A DNA stretch of 64,000 bases, from NCBI RefSeq assembly GCF_002563695.1, contig NZ_PDJI01000004.1:3658001-3722000 (forward strand), in the 5' to 3' direction. Position numbers and translations under genes: made by a program. The stretch's first letter is position 1. Each line of letters starts with the position of its first letter. Positions 60,275-64,000 of this stretch are shown in pieces. The notes beneath the pieces were generated by a model. The model was not told where the DNA came from and searched no databases. It worked only from the letters and a program-made list of their open reading frames with translations. The stretch comes from Georgenia soli. GTDB taxonomy: Bacteria > Actinomycetota > Actinomycetes > Actinomycetales > Actinomycetaceae.

Positions 60275-61072
60275 ATGTCGAACAGGTCCGCCTACACCGC
60301 GCGGCTGATCGAGCTGCTCGAGAACCTGGCCGCCACGCAGGACGAGGCGCTGGACACGGTCGCGCACCGGTGTGCGGACACGCTGGAGCACCGGGGCCTG
60401 ATCCACCTGTTCGGCAGCGGCCACTCGGTCATCCCGACCCTCGAGGCGTTCCCGCGCTACGGCAGCTTCGTGGGCCTGTACCCGCTCAACGACCCGCGGC
60501 TGATGTGGCACAACGTGCTCGGCCCCGGCGGCGTCCGTGAGCTGCTCTGGCTGGAGCGCACCGAGGGCTACATCGACAAGTTCCTCGCGCACGAGCCGTT
60601 GGACGCGGGCGACGTGCTGGTCGTGTACTCGCACAGCGGGCTGAACGCCGCCGGCATCGACGCGGCCCTGTACGCCCGGGAGCGTGGCCTGTTCGTGGTG
60701 GCGGTGACGTCGGGCGCGAGCCTCGCCCGGCCCACCCCGCACTCGAGCGGGAACCGGCTCGCGGACGTCGCCGACGTCATGATCGACACCGGGGTGCCGG
60801 TGGAGGACGCCGTCGTCCCCGTGCCGGGCTGGGACCGCCCGGTCGGCGGCTCCTCGACGGTGGTGGCGGCCGTCGTCAGCCACGAGATCATCGTCCGGAC
60901 TGCGACCGTGCTCGCCGAGCGTGGCATCACGGTCCCGACCTTCGTCTCACCCACGGTGCCCGGCGCGACGCTGTCGTCGAACGACGAGGTCTTCGCCGAC
61001 CACGAGCGCTACGTCCACGCGGCCCGCGGCCGGTCCCTCGTCCGGTCGCCCTCGGCGTCGCGCCCGGAGTGA
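60275..61072 (+). CDS. SIS-domain sugar isomerase/etherase-like protein
   Basis: 265-residue SIS protein. The phosphosugar-binding motif is seen in LIHLFGSGHSVIPTLEAF and VLVVYSHSGLNAAGIDAALYARE. This type is annotated as a sugar isomerase-domain protein and resembles MurQ and phosphoheptose isomerases but lacks a MurQ-specific tail. It likely converts a sugar phosphate made after import. GAGAGGAAC precedes the ATG. Last gene of the module; 5 bp from the convergent lipoprotein stop. Confidence 0.8.
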   Translation: MSNRSAYTARLIELLENLAATQDEALDTVAHRCADTLEHRGLIHLFGSGHSVIPTLEAFPRYGSFVGLYPLNDPRLMWHNVLGPGGVRELLWLERTEGYIDKFLAHEPLDAGDVLVVYSHSGLNAAGIDAALYARERGLFVVAVTSGASLARPTPHSSGNRLADVADVMIDTGVPVEDAVVPVPGWDRPVGGSSTVVAAVVSHEIIVRTATVLAERGITVPTFVSPTVPGATLSSNDEVFADHERYVHAARGRSLVRSPSASRPE

Positions 61073-61077
61073 CGCCG

Positions 61078-61917
61078 TCACTCGAACACCGCGCACAGCC
61101 GCTCGCGGGCGCCGGCCGGGTCCTGCACGCGGTCCCAGCGGCCGGACACGACGGTCGTTGCCGCGTCACCGTCGGGGTTCTCGACGCGCAGCTCGCCGTG
61201 GTCGACCCAGATCAGCTCACCCGGGAGGGAGTACTGGTAGGACTCGGTGCCGACGATCCGCCGGGTGCGGACGGTCGCGGCGTCCGGAGCGAGGTCGTCG
61301 ACGACGTAGACGTCGGTGCCGCCGCGGGTGCTGAGGTCGGAGCCCGGGACGGTGTAGTGCTCGTCGTACGTCTCGTGGGTGATCTGCTGCGTCAGGCGCC
61401 CGTCGGGCCCGTACGTCCGGTGGGTGACGACCGAGTGGCCGACGCGGTGCCGCTCCAGCTGCACGGCGCCGCACCCGGGACCCGGTGACGGCTCGAACCG
61501 GACCGCGTCACCGAGGCCGAGACAGACGGCCGTGCCCGCGCCGTCCTCGGTCAGGCACCTCCACTCGTGGTCCTCGGGCAACGGCGGGACCAGCCCGGCA
61601 CGGTCGACCGTGCCGTCGTCCGTCACCTGCCGGAAGCCGTCCCGCGTGACGACGAGGAGACCCGGGTGGTTGGAGGCGACGAAGTCGCCGGACTCGGCGA
61701 TGAACCGGGCGAGCTCGAGCTGCGACGTGGACAGCGTGGGTCGCTGAGCCGTCGCCGTCGGGGGCGCCGTCGAGGTCGGCCCGTCCGGCGGCGGGGACGG
61801 GTCGACGTCGCGACCCGGCGGACCGGTGCACGCCGCGAGCAGCACGGCGAGGCCGGCGGCGCCCACGGCGACCGCGCCCGGCCTGCGGGCGACGAGGCCC
61901 CCGGCGCGGGTGTCCAT
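61078..61917 (-). CDS. Lipoprotein, hypothetical
   Basis: 279-residue exported protein with lipobox LAVLLAAC and Cys30, then a Pro/Thr/Ala-rich spacer and a mature domain (LSTSQLELARFIAESGDF, then CLTEDGAGTAVCLGLGDAVRF, then RRIVGTESYQYSLPGELIW). No family recognised. AGGAGGAG precedes the ATG. Convergent with the sugar module; no functional partner seen. Confidence 0.75.
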   Translation of the reverse strand: MDTRAGGLVARRPGAVAVGAAGLAVLLAACTGPPGRDVDPSPPPDGPTSTAPPTATAQRPTLSTSQLELARFIAESGDFVASNHPGLLVVTRDGFRQVTDDGTVDRAGLVPPLPEDHEWRCLTEDGAGTAVCLGLGDAVRFEPSPGPGCGAVQLERHRVGHSVVTHRTYGPDGRLTQQITHETYDEHYTVPGSDLSTRGGTDVYVVDDLAPDAATVRTRRIVGTESYQYSLPGELIWVDHGELRVENPDGDAATTVVSGRWDRVQDPAGARERLCAVFE

Positions 61918-62073
61918 GACGCCTCCTCCTCGAGACGACACCAGACTACGAGGCCCGCAGGTGGCGCCCCCGGCCGGTGACGGAATCCCGCAGGCGGGGG
62001 CCGACGTATCTTCTTGCGACCCCGGCACGTGGGGTCGATCGTGTGAGAACCGTTCGACGTCAGGAGTGCGCCG

Positions 62074-62961
62074 ATGGACCGGACGCCGAGGCCGTGGCCC
62101 TGGCCGGCGCTCGCGGCCGGGCTCGCCGGGAGCCTTGCCGTCCCGCTTGCCCTGGTGTGCACCGGGTGGGCGGAGCGCGAACCGACAGCGGGCGGGGGAG
62201 CTGCCCAGGTGGCCGGGGGAGAGGCCGCCGTGTTCGGGGTCGTGGTCTACGCCGTCGGGGCGGCGGCCGTCGCAGTGCGCTGGCCCCGGCGTGTGCTCGG
62301 CGCGGCCAACGCCGTGACGCTGCTGAGGCTCGTGATCGTGTCCTGGCTCGCCGGACTTCTCGCGGTCCCCGACCCCGGGGTCTGGCGGGTGCCGGTGGTC
62401 GTGGCCGCGCTGTGCTGCCTGGCGCTCGACGGCGTCGACGGCCGCGTGGCGCGCCGGCGCGGGCTCGTCAGTGCGTTCGGCGCGCGGTTCGACATCGAGG
62501 TCGACGCCGCACTCGCACTGATCCTCAGCGTCGCCGTCGTGGGGCTCGGCGTGGCGGGGTGGTGGGTCGTCTCCCTCGGGCTCGTGCGGTACGTCTACGT
62601 CGCGGCCTCCTTGCGGTGGGCGTGGCTGCGTGGGGCACTGTTCCCGAGCCGGGCCCGCAAGGTGATCGGCGTCTGCGAGGTGGCGGTGCTCGTCGTGGCG
62701 CTGCTCTCCCCGCTGCTGACGCCGAACCTCACGGGGCCCGCGGCGGCCTGGCCGACGGTGACCCTCCTCGTCACGCTCGGCGCGGTGTGCTGGTCGTTCG
62801 CACGTGACGTCCGCTGGAAGCACGCCATTGCGAAGCGCTCCCGGGCGGCCTGGTGGCTGCCCGGGAGCGCGCCGCCGGACGCTCAGCGGTTCGAGGTCAC
62901 GCCTTCCCCACGGAGGACCGGGCGGCTGCCGCCGTCAGAGCTCCCCGTTCCTGACCCGTGA
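62074..62961 (+). CDS. CDP-alcohol phosphatidyltransferase family protein
   Basis: 295-residue membrane enzyme. The family motif D-x2-D-G-x2-A-R-x8-G-x3-D-x3-D is complete in LDGVDGRVARRRGLV through FDIEVDA, with 6-8 hydrophobic segments. It swaps CMP of a CDP-activated lipid for an alcohol; PG or PI-type product cannot be told. It has an extra N-terminal hydrophobic part before the usual catalytic core. ATG with AGGAG 8 bp upstream. The last 65 bp overlap the convergent secreted protein gene. Confidence 0.85.
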   Translation: MDRTPRPWPWPALAAGLAGSLAVPLALVCTGWAEREPTAGGGAAQVAGGEAAVFGVVVYAVGAAAVAVRWPRRVLGAANAVTLLRLVIVSWLAGLLAVPDPGVWRVPVVVAALCCLALDGVDGRVARRRGLVSAFGARFDIEVDAALALILSVAVVGLGVAGWWVVSLGLVRYVYVAASLRWAWLRGALFPSRARKVIGVCEVAVLVVALLSPLLTPNLTGPAAAWPTVTLLVTLGAVCWSFARDVRWKHAIAKRSRAAWWLPGSAPPDAQRFEVTPSPRRTGRLPPSELPVPDP

Positions 62962-63871
62962 TGACACCCGCGACCCTCAGCTCCGTGGTCACCGCGGTCA
63001 CGTGCTCGACGAACTCGCCGTGGTCGTCCCACTGCTGCTCGTCGAGGATGAGGTCGTCGATCGTGCAGCCCAGGTCGTCGGCCGGCACGTTGGCCACGCC
63101 GCTGTCGACGTCCCCGAGGACGACCGTCGACGAGGGGTCCGTGACGCACGGCCCGGTCGCCGTGCCGGTGACGACGAGATCGCGGATGCGGCCGACGTTG
63201 TCGAACGAGCCGAATCCCACGCGGCCCGACGAGAACGTGGTGTCGACGGCCGTCATCAGCGGCGTGTCCGCCCCGTCGACGTAGACGGCGATCTCGCCCG
63301 TGTCCGCGCAGTGGGTGACCTTGACGTCGTGCCAGTCCTCGTCGGTCACCGCGGGCGGCGCCCCGGTGGTGCCGTCCCACTGGTGCTCGATGCGGAACCG
63401 GTCGGCGTTGTCCACCCGGAAGATCCCGTTGTGGGCGTAGATGGTGTTGTCCTGGGAGAGGTGGGCGTAGTAGAACTCCGTGTCCGACTGGTAGCCGAAC
63501 ACGATGATGACGTCGCGGTTGGAGATCGTGGCAGGGGTGTCGAGGCGCACCTCGGCCTCGATCTGGACGTTCCCGAGCTCGCGGCCCTCGGTCAGGATCG
63601 CGTACTCGAACGGGCGCCGGTAGCCTCCCGGGTTCACGCCGGCCTCGGCGAGGATGACCTCGTCGCCGGGGAACTCCCACTTCTCCGGTGTCAGCGGGGC
63701 CCAGTTCTCCGCGGCCATGACGTCGGTGATCCTCGTGTCACCGATGTCGCAGCGCGCGAAGCCGTCCGACGGCGCGGTGGCCTCGCCGGCCTGGGCCGCG
63801 GCGGGGATCGCGCCCAGGGCCAGCGCGAGGCCCGCGGCCCCTGCGCACGCTCGTGCTGTCGCTGCTCTCAT
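62897..63871 (-). CDS. Secreted protein, jelly-roll (DUF1080/3-keto-disaccharide hydrolase-like) domain
   Basis: 324-residue exported protein: signal peptide (GAAGLALALGAIPAAAQAGEA), then a beta-rich domain with EAEVRLDTPATISNRDVIIVF, FYYAHLSQDNTIYAHNG, DWHDVKVTHCADTGEIAVYVDG and RVGFGSFDN. The spacing of these strands fits a LamG/DUF1080 jelly roll that binds or acts on glycans. A C-terminal stretch follows with no family seen. It overlaps the phosphatidyltransferase gene by 65 bp and lies 32 bp downstream of another minus-strand gene that runs off the window. Confidence 0.65.
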   Translation of the reverse strand: MRAATARACAGAAGLALALGAIPAAAQAGEATAPSDGFARCDIGDTRITDVMAAENWAPLTPEKWEFPGDEVILAEAGVNPGGYRRPFEYAILTEGRELGNVQIEAEVRLDTPATISNRDVIIVFGYQSDTEFYYAHLSQDNTIYAHNGIFRVDNADRFRIEHQWDGTTGAPPAVTDEDWHDVKVTHCADTGEIAVYVDGADTPLMTAVDTTFSSGRVGFGSFDNVGRIRDLVVTGTATGPCVTDPSSTVVLGDVDSGVANVPADDLGCTIDDLILDEQQWDDHGEFVEHVTAVTTELRVAGVITGQERGALTAAAARSSVGKA

Positions 63872-63903
63872 GTCCTCACGTCCTTGTGTGTCGGGTCGGG
63901 CGT

Positions 63904-64000
63904 TCAGCTGTGGCCGTACCGGTTGACCCGGACCACGACCTGCGGTCCGGCCGGACGAGTCGACGGGTCAGAGGTGCGGCTGGACGAGCCGGCCGTACCG
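63904..64000 (-). CDS. C-terminal end of a minus-strand gene cut by the window edge
   Basis: 32 visible codons end at TGA, with a Ser/Thr-rich start and a closing strand (PQVVVRVNRYGHS) typical of the last beta strand of secreted enzymes or binding modules. It lies 32 bp ahead of the secreted jelly-roll protein gene on the same strand, so both may be an operon. Identity not readable from this fragment. Confidence 0.4.
   Translation of the reverse strand, partial: GTAGSSSRTSDPSTRPAGPQVVVRVNRYGHS

Overview
The window is chromosomal DNA of a very high-GC Gram-positive bacterium. Pervasive G/C at third codon positions, GTG/TTG starts, long antisense open frames, CWB2-repeat amidase, PaaX and FadR-type regulators, class F sortase, EF-G-like paralogue, CueP lipoprotein and an Rv2578c-type radical SAM protein all point to an actinomycete, most likely of the Micrococcales group; I cannot name the species. 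I see no rRNA, tRNA, CRISPR array, insertion sequence or prophage.

Region 1 (1-7.4 kb) is an aromatic acid module. On the minus strand lie a salicylyl-CoA 5-hydroxylase-like flavoprotein, an NDP-forming acyl-CoA synthetase and an EntE/SdgA-like aryl-AMP ligase (cut by the left edge), next to a PaaX repressor gene; a divergent AAHS-type MFS importer completes a salicylate-via-CoA-thioester-to-gentisate cassette. Region 2 (7.6-14.3 kb) is mixed housekeeping: an MFS carrier, a three-CWB2-repeat peptidoglycan amidase, a small flavin-fold protein, a methyltransferase, a MocA-type molybdenum cofactor cytidylyltransferase and an acetate-channel-family protein.

Region 3 (14.4-34.2 kb) is the most unusual part. 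A nine-gene minus-strand operon (24.0 to 14.4 kb) encodes a split PEP-synthase-like phosphotransferase that resembles phenylphosphate synthase (His-domain subunit plus ATP-grasp subunit, no PEP/pyruvate barrel), an FAH-family hydrolase, an ABM-fold monooxygenase, a histidine phosphatase, a succinate-semialdehyde-dehydrogenase-like enzyme and a three-subunit molybdenum hydroxylase. The divergent plus-strand run starts with a FadR/FCD regulator and a metallo-beta-lactamase-fold hydrolase, continues with coxD-, coxE- and coxF-like maturation genes and ends with a second, form II cox-type molybdenum hydroxylase (coxS, coxL, coxM) and coxG. Kinase, hydroxylase and phosphatase in one operon suggest a pathway in which a hydroxylated aromatic or N-heterocycle is phosphorylated, oxidised and dephosphorylated. 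This is inference.

Region 4 (34.2-46 kb) holds short, mostly unrelated units: a regulated alpha/beta hydrolase, a POT peptide carrier, DUF2461 and DUF4262 proteins, a GNAT remnant, CueP, the radical SAM protein, a GT2 glycosyltransferase and a DUF4142-sortase F pair. Region 5 (46-55 kb) is carbohydrate and translation related: a GT4 glycosyltransferase, a glycogen-debranching-type glucosidase, a PRC-barrel protein, an EF-G-like GTPase, class I aldolase and an MFS carrier. Region 6 (55.2-61.1 kb) is a complete sugar or aminosugar module (lipoprotein binding protein, two permeases, ROK protein, GntR/UTRA regulator, SIS protein) with no ATPase gene. The right end has a lipoprotein, a CDP-alcohol phosphatidyltransferase, a secreted protein and the tail of another minus-strand gene.
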